This document shows positions 7,602 to 16,772 of a stretch of 33,475 bases of DNA, piece after piece. Each line of letters opens with the position of its first letter. The stretch's first letter is position 1. The position numbers and the translations under genes were made by a program. Source of the DNA: Filomicrobium sp. (GTDB taxonomy: Bacteria; Pseudomonadota; Alphaproteobacteria; Rhizobiales; Hyphomicrobiaceae); the NCBI GenBank assembly GCA_030665765.1, contig DAOUZE010000006.1, positions 1-33,475 on the forward strand. The letters are read 5' to 3'. The notes beneath the pieces were generated by a model. The model was not told the DNA's origin, did not search any database, and saw only the letters and a program-made list of their open reading frames with translations.

Positions 7602-9203
7602 TCACGCTCGCGAACTCGACGTTGCCAATAGTTTCTGCTCGGCTCGCAATCCCAGATACGTGCTGTAACACATCAATAAGAGTACCAGCGTGAATGGGAA
7701 TCCGGTTGCGATGGCGGCGGCCTGTAGCGAAGCCAAGCCGCCGCCGAGCATCAATGTGATGGCGACAAGTCCCTCGAAGACCGCCCAGAAGATCCGTTGC
7801 CCAACCGGTGGTTCCATCTTTCCGCCTGCGGTAATCGTATCGATCACAAGCGACCCCGAGTCCGATGATGTCACGAAGAAGACAACGACCAGAACGATCC
7901 CGACAAACGACAGCAGGTTTGCCATCGGTAATTGTTCCAGCATCTTGAACAACGCTAGCTCCGGCTGCCAGTTTGTCACCGTCTCAGCCACACCCGTGTA
8001 GCCGCCCTCGATGAGCTGCGCGAGCGCCGTGCCGCCGAACGTCGTCATCCACAAAACCGATACCAGGGTCGGCACGATCAAAACGCAAACCATGAACTCC
8101 CGCACCGTTCGCCCGCGCGAAACGCGCGCAATGAACATGCCGACAAAGGGCGACCAGGAAATCCACCAGGCCCAGTAGAATGTTGTCCATCCATGCAGGA
8201 ACGCTTCATCGCGTCCAAGCGGGCTCGACAGCGGCACGATGTTCCAGATGTAGCTTGCCAGGTTTGAGAAGAAACCGGTGGCGATGGCAACCGTCGGTCC
8301 GGCGATTAACACGAACAACAGCAGCGCGAACGCCAGCACCATATTGATCTCAGACAGCCGCCTCACGCCAGAGTCGAGCCCGGCCACCACCGACAATGCC
8401 GCCATCCCCGTGATCACCGCGATGAGGATCACCTTGTTGATGTCGGTTGCCGGAATGCCGAACAGATAGTTCATCCCCGCCAGCGCCTGCTCGGCCCCAA
8501 ATCCCAGCGACGTGGCAAGCCCAAAGAGCGTCGCGAATACCGCCAGGATGTCGATGATGTGGCCAAGCCAGCCCCACACCGCATCACCGAAAATTGGATA
8601 GAACACCGAGCGGATGGTCAGAGGTAGATTGCGGTTGTATGAAAAGAAGGCCAACGACAGTCCAACCACGGCGTAGATGGCCCACGGGTGCAGGCCCCAG
8701 TGAAAGATGGTCGCCGCCATCGCCACATCGCGGGCCTGTTCTACATTCGCCGGCGAAACGAAAAGCGGCGGCTTCTGGAAATGCGCCACCGGCTCCAGCA
8801 CGCCAAAGAACATAAGCCCGATTCCCATGCCGGCCGCGAATAGCATGGCAAGCCAACCGGTGAACGAAAACTCCGGTTTGGCATTCTGTCCGCCGAGCCG
8901 GATGTTGCCGAACGGCGAGACGATGAGATAGAGCGCGAACAACACGAAGACGTTGCCGGCCAGGATGAACAACCAATCCAGGCTGGACGTCAGACCTTTG
9001 CGTAGGCTTTCGAAGAAGACTTTGGTTTCGCCAGGCAGCGCCAGCGAGACGGCAACGAAGGCGACAATGATGATGCCGGAGATGAAGAAGACCGGGTTGT
9101 GAATATCGAAGCCCCAGAACTCCACATTGTCCTGGCCGACCACATAATCGGTTTCATAGCCGTTCGGCAGAGTTTCGTCGCCGGACCGTGTTTCATCGCT
9201 CAT
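7602..9203 (-). CDS. BCCT family betaine/choline/carnitine transporter
   Basis: A 533-residue secondary transporter with about 12 membrane helices. The N-terminal 30 residues are polar and cytoplasmic. Family motifs are GMGIGLMFFGVLEPVAHF in the third helix region and GWTTFYWAWWISWSPFVGMF, which closely follows the BCCT Trp-rich signature forming the quaternary-amine binding box. ATG 9203 is chosen over an upstream frame extension because GGAGG precedes it by 11 bases. BCCT proteins import trimethylammonium compounds such as glycine betaine or choline with Na+ or H+, mainly for osmoprotection. The short C-terminus lacks the long regulatory tail of BetP/BetT. It is transcribed alone, with its stop codon touching that of the DUF2878 gene. 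The exact substrate is not readable. Confidence 0.93.
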   Translation of the reverse strand: MSDETRSGDETLPNGYETDYVVGQDNVEFWGFDIHNPVFFISGIIIVAFVAVSLALPGETKVFFESLRKGLTSSLDWLFILAGNVFVLFALYLIVSPFGNIRLGGQNAKPEFSFTGWLAMLFAAGMGIGLMFFGVLEPVAHFQKPPLFVSPANVEQARDVAMAATIFHWGLHPWAIYAVVGLSLAFFSYNRNLPLTIRSVFYPIFGDAVWGWLGHIIDILAVFATLFGLATSLGFGAEQALAGMNYLFGIPATDINKVILIAVITGMAALSVVAGLDSGVRRLSEINMVLAFALLLFVLIAGPTVAIATGFFSNLASYIWNIVPLSSPLGRDEAFLHGWTTFYWAWWISWSPFVGMFIARVSRGRTVREFMVCVLIVPTLVSVLWMTTFGGTALAQLIEGGYTGVAETVTNWQPELALFKMLEQLPMANLLSFVGIVLVVVFFVTSSDSGSLVIDTITAGGKMEPPVGQRIFWAVFEGLVAITLMLGGGLASLQAAAIATGFPFTLVLLLMCYSTYLGLRAEQKLLATSSSRA

Positions 9204-10087
9204 GCCGCTGCTGGCCTCCAAGGGCTTCTCGCTTGTATCCGCGCACCATCGGCTATCCACGCCTACAGCGCAAGGGCGGACGCTGCCGGAAACAGTTGAT
9301 GCGGATTTCGAGGGGGGTGAGGGGAGTCGGGGCTTTCACGTGCGCGTTCGCACCACCGGCGAGCAGGGCTCTGCGATTCGCAATGGTGTCACGCGATGGC
9401 CGTTTATGTGACGTAAATCAGTTCTTGTTGGACGATCGCAGCGATATCCCGTCCGGTTTTCCCGACCAGCTGCGCCATCCTACTGGCGACAGCGACCCCG
9501 ACTGAAACACCAATGCCGGCGCCAGTCGCGATGGCATAGAGTGCCCGTCCCGGGGAGCGGACCGAAGCGCGTGCTTCAGTATCAAATCGCGGAGATTCAC
9601 TCGCGTCGGTCTCCGCATCGTCGCCCGGAGCAGAGGCCACTGGAATAATCAGACAATGCCTGCCGTTTCCGGCAAGCGTTGCGAGTTCCGTTATGGGAGA
9701 AAAAGATCGTGCCGGGCCGATCCTGTAAGCACCGGAGGCCCGCCAGCGAATAACCAACTGATTGGCTGGCGGCCAGGTTATGGTCCGACATGCGTTTCGT
9801 TTCAGCGAAGACGGGCATCGCATGCGCGCCTACCTGCCTCAGTGTGCGTCGCATTGGCGAGAAAATGCGACAAAGCAATGACATCGTCACGTATGAATTG
9901 CACTTTTCGCAATAATACTATGTAGAACAAAAAAATATCAGCGCTTAAAGCTTGCGCCCCGGGCTGAACGCATCTCGTTTTCACTGTGGGGCCGGTGCAA
10001 AATCAGCTGTTCAGCGAACGGCCGAGCCGGCGGCATTTGAAGGGCGATTCGCGTTTGCCGCCCGAGACCGGTGGTGATGCGGACAAA
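9204..10087. other. Gene-poor stretch between the BCCT and fccB genes
   Basis: No gene I can recognise. The longest open frame is on the minus strand at 9404-9823; its last 50 residues include a small Gly/Ala/Val-rich hydrophobic segment (AIATGAGIGVSVGVAVA), but the N-terminal half looks like non-coding sequence and no good ribosome binding site is seen. The AT-rich patch at about 9880-9955 stands out from the surrounding GC-rich DNA and could hold promoter elements; I could not assign one. Confidence 0.35.
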
Positions 10088-10119
10088 ACAAAAGGCCGGG
10101 CGGTCACCCGGCCTTCTGA
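10088..10119 (-). terminator. Rho-independent terminator of fccB
   Basis: Read on the minus strand, an AAGGCCGGG arm pairs with a CCCGGCCTT arm around a short loop and is followed by TTTTGTTTT. It begins about 20 bases after the fccB stop codon (10139-10141). GC-rich stem plus T-run is a classic intrinsic terminator. Confidence 0.85.
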
Positions 10120-10138
10120 ATGGCTAACGCCTCAGTCT

Positions 10139-11410
10139 TCACCCGAAGATGTCGGCGGTAATGCCGTCGTACCAACCAAACGATTCTTCGTAGGTCTCCT
10201 TTCGCACCTCGGCGCTCTCGCCCGTCTGCGAGATGAACTTCTCTGTCGCAGCGATCTTGCCCTCGCCGGGCTTGTACCGGGCGCCGACCTTGACACCATC
10301 ACCGGGCGCGATGGTGCTCCAGCAGGTGTTGGCGAAACGGGCCGGGAACACCTTCGAGCCGGTCAGTGCCCCGCGCACAGCATTGGCGCAGACTTTTGCC
10401 TGGCTGTTGGCTGAGAAGCCCGATTTCGGCATCGCCGCCGCGATCGAGGCATCACCCAGCACATAGACATTATCGTCCATGGCTGACTGCATGGTTTCGG
10501 GCTTGATCGGACACCAGCCGGTGTCGTTGGTGAGCCCGGCCGCAGCGGCAATGGCGCCGGCCTTCTGTGCAGGCACCACGCTCGCTGCATCCGCTTTGAA
10601 CGTGTCGAGATCTGCCTCGATTTCCATGCTTTCGACGTTGACGTTTTTAACGCCACCTGAAATCGACGTTGGAATCCATTCCACCATGCCCGGATAGTGG
10701 TTTTCCCAGCCCTCCATGAAAAGCGCCTGCTTAGAGAACTTCTCCTTCGGATCGAGCACGATGATCTTCGCCGTGGGATTTTTCTGCTTCAGGATATGCG
10801 CGATCATCGAAATGCGCTCGTAAGGTCCAGGCGGGCAGCGGAATGGGTTGGGCGGGGGCACCATTACGAATGTGCCACCCTCGCGCATGGCCTCGACCTG
10901 CGCCTTAAGTAACTGCACCTGCGTGCCGCTCTTCCAGGCGTGAGGCATCTTTCCGGAAGCCGTCGCGGAGTATCCAGGTACCGAGTCGTATTTGAAATCG
11001 ATACCAGGAGCGACGATCAGTTTATCGTAAGGCACCCGTGCGCCGGACCCGAGAATGACTTCACGTTTATCCCGGTCGACGCCGCTAGCCCATTCATGGA
11101 TGACATTGACGCCGTAGCTGGAAGCCAGCTTGTCATAGCTGTGGCCGATCGAGGCGTAGTCGCGCAGGCCACCGAGATAGAGGTTGGAGAAAAAGCAGGT
11201 GTAGTACTGCTTTGAGGGCTCGACTAGCGTCACGTCGATCGCACCCTTCGATCCTTTGGCGATATAGCGGGCCGCGGTCGCACCACCGGAGCCACCGCCG
11301 ATCACGACAACATGCGGTGCGGCTGCGCGCGCGACGTTGGGCAAGCCGAGCGTGACGGTCGCCGTGCTGGCGCCCAGTAGGACGTTGAATTGCCGCCTTG
11401 ATACTGTCAT
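10139..11410 (-). CDS. fccB: Flavocytochrome c sulfide dehydrogenase, flavoprotein subunit
   Basis: A 423-residue FAD enzyme matching FccB/SoxF. A Tat signal (SRRQF at residues 4-8, cleavage near ARA-A) sends the folded flavoprotein to the periplasm. The mature part has VVVIGGGSGG (35-43, FAD-binding Rossmann), Cys72 in a YYTC context (equivalent to the Cys that covalently holds FAD), Cys192 in FRCPPGPYER and Cys300 in GWCPI, the pair forming the redox-active disulfide, and a second dinucleotide motif ending VYVLGDA. It oxidises sulfide to sulfur or polysulfide and passes electrons to the cytochrome subunit encoded 47 bases upstream. The start has a good GGGGAGAA ribosome binding site. Length matches the family. 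Confidence 0.95.
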   Translation of the reverse strand: MTVSRRQFNVLLGASTATVTLGLPNVARAAAPHVVVIGGGSGGATAARYIAKGSKGAIDVTLVEPSKQYYTCFFSNLYLGGLRDYASIGHSYDKLASSYGVNVIHEWASGVDRDKREVILGSGARVPYDKLIVAPGIDFKYDSVPGYSATASGKMPHAWKSGTQVQLLKAQVEAMREGGTFVMVPPPNPFRCPPGPYERISMIAHILKQKNPTAKIIVLDPKEKFSKQALFMEGWENHYPGMVEWIPTSISGGVKNVNVESMEIEADLDTFKADAASVVPAQKAGAIAAAAGLTNDTGWCPIKPETMQSAMDDNVYVLGDASIAAAMPKSGFSANSQAKVCANAVRGALTGSKVFPARFANTCWSTIAPGDGVKVGARYKPGEGKIAATEKFISQTGESAEVRKETYEESFGWYDGITADIFG

Positions 11411-11457
11411 TGCTGAATTCTCCCCATATGCGTTTGCTTATCGTTATGAACTTGCCG

Positions 11458-11787
11458 TTACTTCGCTCGGGCTTGTTTGATGCTTGCGAAGTAGGCGGCG
11501 AGCGCTTCCATGTCTTCGTCCGACAGACCGCTCGTGATCGTCTGCATGACTTTGTTCTGGCGTTCTCTGGTTTTATAGGCTCGAAGAACGGCGATGAAGC
11601 TCTTGGTGTCCCAACCGGTGATGTCTGGGATCTTGGTCACCGTTCCGTCGGTCCGGTGGCAGGTGACGCACTCGCTCGATAGATACTCGCCGTATTCAAC
11701 GTCAGCGGCGCGCGCAAGATGGCCGGAAGCGGCAGTAAGAATGGCCACCCCGAATATTGAAACTGCACAGCGGTTCGAGACATTCAT
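11458..11787 (-). CDS. fccA: Monoheme c-type cytochrome, FccA-like subunit of sulfide dehydrogenase
   Basis: A 109-residue exported cytochrome c. A Sec signal peptide ends near residue 27 (ARA-A). One haem motif is present: Cys40, Cys43, His44 in SECVTCH, with Met81 (NKVMQ) as probable distal ligand. The mature size of about 9 kDa suits a monoheme FccA-type partner. It lies directly upstream of fccB with 47 bases between, so it should be the electron acceptor of the flavoprotein, delivering electrons towards soluble cytochrome c or an oxidase. The ribosome binding site is weak. A generic class I cytochrome would look similar; the assignment comes mainly from context. Confidence 0.88.
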   Translation of the reverse strand: MNVSNRCAVSIFGVAILTAASGHLARAADVEYGEYLSSECVTCHRTDGTVTKIPDITGWDTKSFIAVLRAYKTRERQNKVMQTITSGLSDEDMEALAAYFASIKQARAK

Positions 11788-11924
11788 ACCGCAACTATCA
11801 GTCCCAAGTGCGCAGCTTTTTCAAGGCGTAATTCGTATGATGTCGGAATTCTAGTGGCCGACCGAGTATCGCCTGCGTACTTGATCAGTTTTTTGCTGCG
11901 CGCGCGAAAAGATCAACACCTATT

Positions 11925-14198
11925 TTACCTCTGCGAGACAGCCGGCAACAACAACTCCGAAGTCTCTGGTTCTAGACACAACCGATCGGAGCATGCTTGC
12001 AAACTGAGTGTTAGCCGCTGCGCCGCATTGGGGCTCGTGCTGCGTTGTGAAACTGGAAATCGCAACAGCACTTTACCCTCGTAAAGCTGCAAAGGCGCGT
12101 CGTGAAAACCCAACTTGCGCTCCTTCGCCGCAGGATAGGCGAGGCCGTCGGGGTCCTGTTCGCCAATTTTGAGAACCGTTGGGATCAAGAAGTCTTCGGT
12201 CGGTTTGTTCGAGTTGACGTGCCAGCCCGGAGCCAACTCTAAAACGACCTCGGCGGTCTTGCCATCGGCGTTACGTCTAGAGGTCACCCGAACGGCCCCC
12301 TTGCCCATGAACTGCTGCGGACCGACGGCTCCGCGCTGATGCCGGTCAATCGCCACGAGGCTTGCGGCCATAGCCATCGGTGAGCGCTGGGCAAGACCCG
12401 ACAAGGTATCCGCAAGGCCATCGGCGGCATGACGCCAGCGCGGGTCCTGGTCACGGCGCACCAGCTCTGAAAAGAGCTCCAGCGCGGCAGCGTTGCCGGC
12501 CGGCAGATCGGCATCGTCATATTGTTTGGTGCGTACGAAACCCGTCGCCGCGGCCGTCAGGTAATAATCGCCACCTTCCGCATCGGCGAAGGTATCGATG
12601 AGGATTCCGGCTGAACGCTTGGCAAGGTCGCGCCATTTTTCATTGTTGGTGACATCGAAAAGTTCAATCGCGGCCAAGCCCACCAAGGCATGGTCCAACT
12701 GGCTCGCCGCCAGGCCCGTACGCTGTTCGAAGTACGCACGCTGCATATCGGCGCCACCTGCACCGAGTTTATCCACCAGCAGGTTCATGGCCCGCTCAGC
12801 CGCCTCCAGATAACGCGGTTCGTCAAGCGCGACGGATGCTTCCGCCAGCGTTCGAATCATTGCTGCGTTCCAATCGGCGATGACTTTGTCGTCTCGGCGC
12901 AGTACCGGCCGTTTGGCGCGTGCTTCGCCAAGCTTGGTCGTAACTCTTTTCAACTTTTCTTCGAACTCGGCAACCGTGAGTTCCGCGGTCGCTGCGAGCT
13001 CGGCAACTGGCGCGCTTAAGCGAAGCGTGTTGAGCCCTTCGTGATTGCCCTCTTCGGTAATTCCAAACACTTGGATGGCAAAGTTTGCATCCGTGCCCGT
13101 CGCAGCTTCAATGTCCGCCTTGGACCACAGATAGAACAGACCTTCTTTTCCATTCGTTTCGGCATCGAACGCGGATGCGAAGCCTCCTTCGACGGTCGTC
13201 ATGTCGCGCAAAACAAAATCGAACGCCTTGCGTGCCGCATCGGCGTAGCTCTGGCGTCCGATCAGGAGGTAGCTGTGAATGAGTACCTGGCCCAGTTGTG
13301 CCTGATTGTAGAGCATCTTTTCGAAGTGCGGCACGGCCCACGCGTTATCCGTTGCGTAGCGGTGAAAGCCACCGGCGACATGGTCATGAATACCGCCGCG
13401 GATAATGTTGTCGAGTGTGAGCTCTAGGGCCTCGAGAGCGATTTCATCGTTGTCCCGCGCGGCGCGATGATACTGAAAAGCCAGGACCTGTTCGCGTGGA
13501 AATTTCGGGGCCGTTCCGATGCCGCCATTGAATGCGTCAAACCCCGAAAGGACCGCTAGGCTGGCACGCCTCAACACTCTTGGTGTGATGGCGACAGCTT
13601 TGCGCTTCCTTTTCGTGACCTGCTCTATAAGGCCGGCGACCCTCTCCGCGTCGGCCCGCAACGGCTGTTCCTCGTTTTTCCAGGTCGTGGCGACTTGATT
13701 GATCAGCTGTTTGAATTCGGCCGGCGGCGCGTAGGTGAGCGCAAAGAATGGCTTCAGGTCTGGCGTCAGGAAGACCGAGTTCGGCCAACCGCCACGTTGC
13801 GAGATAAGCTCTGTCGCGATCATATAGGTGGCGTCGACGGCGGGACGGCGTTCCCGGTCTACCTTGATCGAGATGAAGTGCTCGTTCAGCAGCTGAGCGA
13901 CGTCGGGATTGCTGAAACTCTCCCGCTCCATAACGTGACACCAGTAACAGGTGGAATAGCCGACCGACAGGAAGACCGGCTTATTCTCTTTGCGCGCAAG
14001 CTCGAAGGCTTCTTTTCGCCAGGGGTACCATTCAACGGGATTGTCGGCGTGTTGACGCAGGTATGGTGAGGCCTCCTCGGCCAGCCGGTGTCCCTTGGCG
14101 AACGGGCTTTGCGAACTTCCTTGACGAGGCGTCTCTTCCGCCAGGGCGGGTGTGGCGACTGCAAAGATAACCGCAATAGTTAAGGTGGAGAGCCGCAT
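11925..14198 (-). CDS. Exported YyaL/SPATA20-type (DUF255) thioredoxin-domain protein with DsbD-alpha-like C-terminus
   Basis: A 757-residue protein with a Sec signal peptide (residues 1-20, cleavage ALA-E). Residues about 37-170 form the DUF255 thioredoxin-like domain, with NPVEWYPW and a redox-type pair Cys84/Cys87 in [12 protein letters not shown]. Residues about 190-610 form the alpha/alpha-barrel part of the YyaL family ([12 protein letters not shown]). Residues about 625-750 resemble the periplasmic alpha domain of DsbD ([12 protein letters not shown], and Cys736/Cys741 in [10 protein letters not shown]). Most YyaL proteins are cytoplasmic and lack both the signal peptide and the DsbD-like tail. 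The gene lies 137 bases upstream of fccA in the same direction, so a periplasmic thiol role with sulfide oxidation is possible. The actual reaction is unknown. Confidence 0.85.
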   Translation of the reverse strand: MRLSTLTIAVIFAVATPALAEETPRQGSSQSPFAKGHRLAEEASPYLRQHADNPVEWYPWRKEAFELARKENKPVFLSVGYSTCYWCHVMERESFSNPDVAQLLNEHFISIKVDRERRPAVDATYMIATELISQRGGWPNSVFLTPDLKPFFALTYAPPAEFKQLINQVATTWKNEEQPLRADAERVAGLIEQVTKRKRKAVAITPRVLRRASLAVLSGFDAFNGGIGTAPKFPREQVLAFQYHRAARDNDEIALEALELTLDNIIRGGIHDHVAGGFHRYATDNAWAVPHFEKMLYNQAQLGQVLIHSYLLIGRQSYADAARKAFDFVLRDMTTVEGGFASAFDAETNGKEGLFYLWSKADIEAATGTDANFAIQVFGITEEGNHEGLNTLRLSAPVAELAATAELTVAEFEEKLKRVTTKLGEARAKRPVLRRDDKVIADWNAAMIRTLAEASVALDEPRYLEAAERAMNLLVDKLGAGGADMQRAYFEQRTGLAASQLDHALVGLAAIELFDVTNNEKWRDLAKRSAGILIDTFADAEGGDYYLTAAATGFVRTKQYDDADLPAGNAAALELFSELVRRDQDPRWRHAADGLADTLSGLAQRSPMAMAASLVAIDRHQRGAVGPQQFMGKGAVRVTSRRNADGKTAEVVLELAPGWHVNSNKPTEDFLIPTVLKIGEQDPDGLAYPAAKERKLGFHDAPLQLYEGKVLLRFPVSQRSTSPNAAQRLTLSLQACSDRLCLEPETSELLLPAVSQR

Positions 14199-14347
14199 GC
14201 TTTGCTCCGATCTAAGGGTTCCAGCGTCAGGGCACCGTAGACGGCTTCGTGCATCAAACCCGGCGAAATCGACCTGGGGTCAACGCAATTTGAAAAGGCG
14301 TGATCGAGAGCTGTGGACAGGCGTTGGGTCGATCGCCATGCGACCGT

Positions 14348-15325
14348 TTAGAATTCGACTTCAACGCTCCATTTCAGCGTTTCGTCAGGCGTGTTCTGAT
14401 TGAGACCGAAGAGCATGCCGACGCCGAGCGAGACCTCGATTTCGTCGGCTTCGTTTCCCTCCGCTCCATCATCGGCATCCGTTTCGTCAACCTCCGCAAG
14501 GGCCGAGCGTTGGCGCGGCGAAAACGAATAATAAGCCACTGGCCCGGCGCGGTGCTGGTCTTGATCGCCGAAAGCGAGCCGTTCTTCTCCTGGCGTGCCG
14601 GTATCGCCGAGCCGGTCAAACGTGCCGTAGGCCTCAAGCGTGTAGGTCCAATTTTCCGAGACCTTGTAAGAAAGCTGCGCGGTGTAGCCAAGATCCCACT
14701 TCTGGTCTCGATCTGGCTCTGGGCCACCGCGTTCCCCGTTGCCGAAGTAATGGATAAAGGTCAGATTGCCGATGGCGCCCCAAGGTCCGTTTTTCGCTTC
14801 GACGATCGGCCCAAACACGATCGTATTCAGATCGTCGCTACCGATGGGGTGTTCGAATTCCGCCAGCGCGCCGAAACCAACGCCCCCAGACTTTGGGACC
14901 GGCTTGAAGATTGTCACGACTTCCGCGGCGATCTCGTCGAATTCGAGCTCCCCGAAAGCGTTCGCCAATCCCACGTTTTCGGGTTCCTCGAACCGCTCGC
15001 GCTCGTATTCAATACCAAGACGCATGCGTAGGAAATGCGTTAGCGTTCCTTCCATCTCCAGGGCATGCCGCTGTTGAACGATCGAGTTGTCGTCGTACAG
15101 AACATCGTCGTCGCCCGGCCCCTCCCGCACAATTTTGCGGTTCGGCTGCCCCCAAGAGTGGGCGTTCTGGCTCTGGAATTCCATTCTACCAGGCTCGGCG
15201 TCGAGATCCTTGACTTCGAATTGCCCGATGGCCGGTCCCGCGGCGGCTTTCTTTCCAGGAACAAAAAACGTCGCGCTCAAAACAGCCATCGCCGCGATCG
15301 CGGCTCTATTCAGCGCAAGCTCCAT
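14348..15325 (-). CDS. Outer-membrane beta-barrel protein (porin-like, unassigned)
   Basis: A protein of about 325 residues. ATG 15325 (or 15340) is preferred over the longer frame because a clean signal peptide follows (ELALNRAAIAAM, cleavage near AAA-G) and a GAGAGGGA site precedes it. The mature part consists of alternating amphipathic strands such as LTHFLRMRLGIEYE, WDLGYTAQLSYKV and WTYTLEAYGTF and ends in Phe, the usual outer-membrane assembly signal. Near the C-terminus is a strongly acidic loop (EVDETDADDGAEGNEADE). It resembles uncharacterised barrel proteins that are often labelled transporter or MetA-pathway-like in GC-rich Proteobacteria. It is separated by about 150 bases from the downstream DUF255 gene and may belong to the same sulfur/redox group. 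Function is not known. Confidence 0.72.
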   Translation of the reverse strand: MELALNRAAIAAMAVLSATFFVPGKKAAAGPAIGQFEVKDLDAEPGRMEFQSQNAHSWGQPNRKIVREGPGDDDVLYDDNSIVQQRHALEMEGTLTHFLRMRLGIEYERERFEEPENVGLANAFGELEFDEIAAEVVTIFKPVPKSGGVGFGALAEFEHPIGSDDLNTIVFGPIVEAKNGPWGAIGNLTFIHYFGNGERGGPEPDRDQKWDLGYTAQLSYKVSENWTYTLEAYGTFDRLGDTGTPGEERLAFGDQDQHRAGPVAYYSFSPRQRSALAEVDETDADDGAEGNEADEIEVSLGVGMLFGLNQNTPDETLKWSVEVEF

Positions 15326-15659
15326 GGTCCCTCTCACCATACCGGTTTCGCAGACATCTCTAAGTCGCTCCGGCGGCTCAGTTTTCATTATCGCCGAAGT
15401 ATGCACGGAAGGGGAGTCGCGCAAATGCTGACACCCCTTTCCAGGAATTATTCTCAGGCAGGCGATGATTGGACGACACACTTCACCGCAGCCCCGCCGC
15501 GGCGAAATTGGGCGGAAGAAAGGCCGCAAGTAGGCCGAAGGAAGGCGCGCAAGGGCCTGTAAAAATTCAGCTTAGCGGCGGTTCGCAAAGTCGTGACAAG
15601 TGTCTTTTTCACGTGTAGGAGAAAGGTCAGGGGAGGGGTTGTTTAGGAAAGGGGACCCC

Positions 15660-16205
15660 ATGTTTTCACGTCAATCACTAAACGCGAAGTCAGGACTGCA
15701 GCCGCCGCCTGCGGACTCGAGGCTCGACACGCCTCCGCCACCGATCCCGGAAAACGCGCCGGTCGATGGCGAATCGCCGATCGGAACGACGCCTCATTCG
15801 GTCATTGGTCAGGATTTGAAGATCCTTGGCGGTGGCTTACGTCTCATCTCAGAAGGCAACCTCACCGTTGATGGTATTGTCGAGGGTGATGTGCTTGGTG
15901 CCAACGTGGTCATCGGCCGGCACGGCCATGTCAACGGCCTAGTTCACGGCGAGACAGTCTCCATCCAGGGGCATGTCTCCGGTACCGTTCGCGCCGTCGA
16001 CGTAACGCTGAAAAACGGTGCAAGCGTCGAGGCCGAGGTTCATCATAATACCTTGAGCCTGGAAATGGGCGCTAATTTCGAGGGCCGCTCGCGACGCTAC
16101 ATGGAGCGAGGCGAACTGATCCCGGACTTAGTGCGCGCGGCACAGGAAGCTTCTACCGAGGGATCGTTGAACCAACCTGCTGGACCGACTCCGCTTACGT
16201 CATAA
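15660..16205 (+). CDS. Bactofilin (polymer-forming cytoskeletal protein)
   Basis: A 181-residue bactofilin. Residues 1-46 are a Pro-rich flexible tail. Residues about 47-145 form the right-handed beta-helix DUF583 domain, with repeated hydrophobic/Gly turns (GGGLRLISEGNLTVDGIVEG, IQGHVSGTV, EVHHNTLSLEMGANFEG). The C-terminal tail is polar. Bactofilins polymerise without nucleotide and scaffold cell-wall or appendage enzymes at the inner membrane. ATG 15660 is chosen because AGGAAAGGGGA lies just upstream; an in-frame GTG at 15600 lacks this. A second bactofilin follows 114 bases downstream. Confidence 0.9.
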   Translation: MFSRQSLNAKSGLQPPPADSRLDTPPPPIPENAPVDGESPIGTTPHSVIGQDLKILGGGLRLISEGNLTVDGIVEGDVLGANVVIGRHGHVNGLVHGETVSIQGHVSGTVRAVDVTLKNGASVEAEVHHNTLSLEMGANFEGRSRRYMERGELIPDLVRAAQEASTEGSLNQPAGPTPLTS

Positions 16206-16319
16206 ATCGTGCTACGATGTCATCCGTGCGGAGCGCAACTGACGAAACCGTTTCTTTGGATCGGATAAAGTCACGATCGCTCATGTGCTCGAGTATCGCG
16301 TAATGAACGAGTAGCTGCG

Positions 16320-16697
16320 ATGAATGGAAAAATACTGCTTGAGGACCCGATACCACTACCGGGTCCGACCATGACTGTTTTCGGACCGCATGTCGAAATC
16401 GATGGCGATGTCATAATTGATGGAGATGTCATGCTGACGGGCCGGATCAGCGGCTCGGTGCGGTGCCGGCGATTTGTGCTCGACAAAACCGGTGAGCTGG
16501 AAGGGGTGCTGGTGGCCGACTCGGCGGCTATCTGGGGCAACGTCAGCGCGGATCTATACTGTTCCGTTATCAAGTTGCATGCCGGTTGCGCAGTTGAGGG
16601 GGCAGCCTATCATGAGAATTTCGTTCTCGATAAGGAAGCCTATTTCGAGGGCAAGTCGCGCCGTTGCGCCAACCCGCAGGCGATGGCGCCAGCGTGA
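16320..16697 (+). CDS. Second, shorter bactofilin
   Basis: A 125-residue protein that is essentially one beta-helix domain: FGPHVEIDGDVIIDGDVMLTGRISGSVRC, then LEGVLVADSAAIWGNVSADLYCSVIKL and the closing EAYFEGKSRR, which matches the GANFEGRSRR end of its neighbour. It lacks the long Pro-rich N-terminal tail of the first bactofilin and so may cap or co-polymerise with it. The same orientation and short spacing suggest co-transcription. It contains three Cys residues in the helix, which is somewhat unusual for a cytoplasmic polymer. Confidence 0.85.
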   Translation: MNGKILLEDPIPLPGPTMTVFGPHVEIDGDVIIDGDVMLTGRISGSVRCRRFVLDKTGELEGVLVADSAAIWGNVSADLYCSVIKLHAGCAVEGAAYHENFVLDKEAYFEGKSRRCANPQAMAPA

Positions 16698-16772
16698 CGA
16701 TAAGAGACAAGCTCGGGCGCGAGGCATTGATCCTGGCGTCGGGCCCTCCGGTTTCAACGCGAGTGAGGTTGG

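Noticed and set aside
9404-9823. Minus-strand open frame of 139 residues between the BCCT and fccB genes
   Set aside because: Only a short hydrophobic Gly/Ala segment near its end looks protein-like; no ribosome binding site or family match, so I did not call it a gene.
14300-15031. Plus-strand open frame of 243 residues
   Set aside because: Antisense to the outer-membrane barrel gene, which has a signal peptide, strands and terminal Phe; the plus frame is a shadow.
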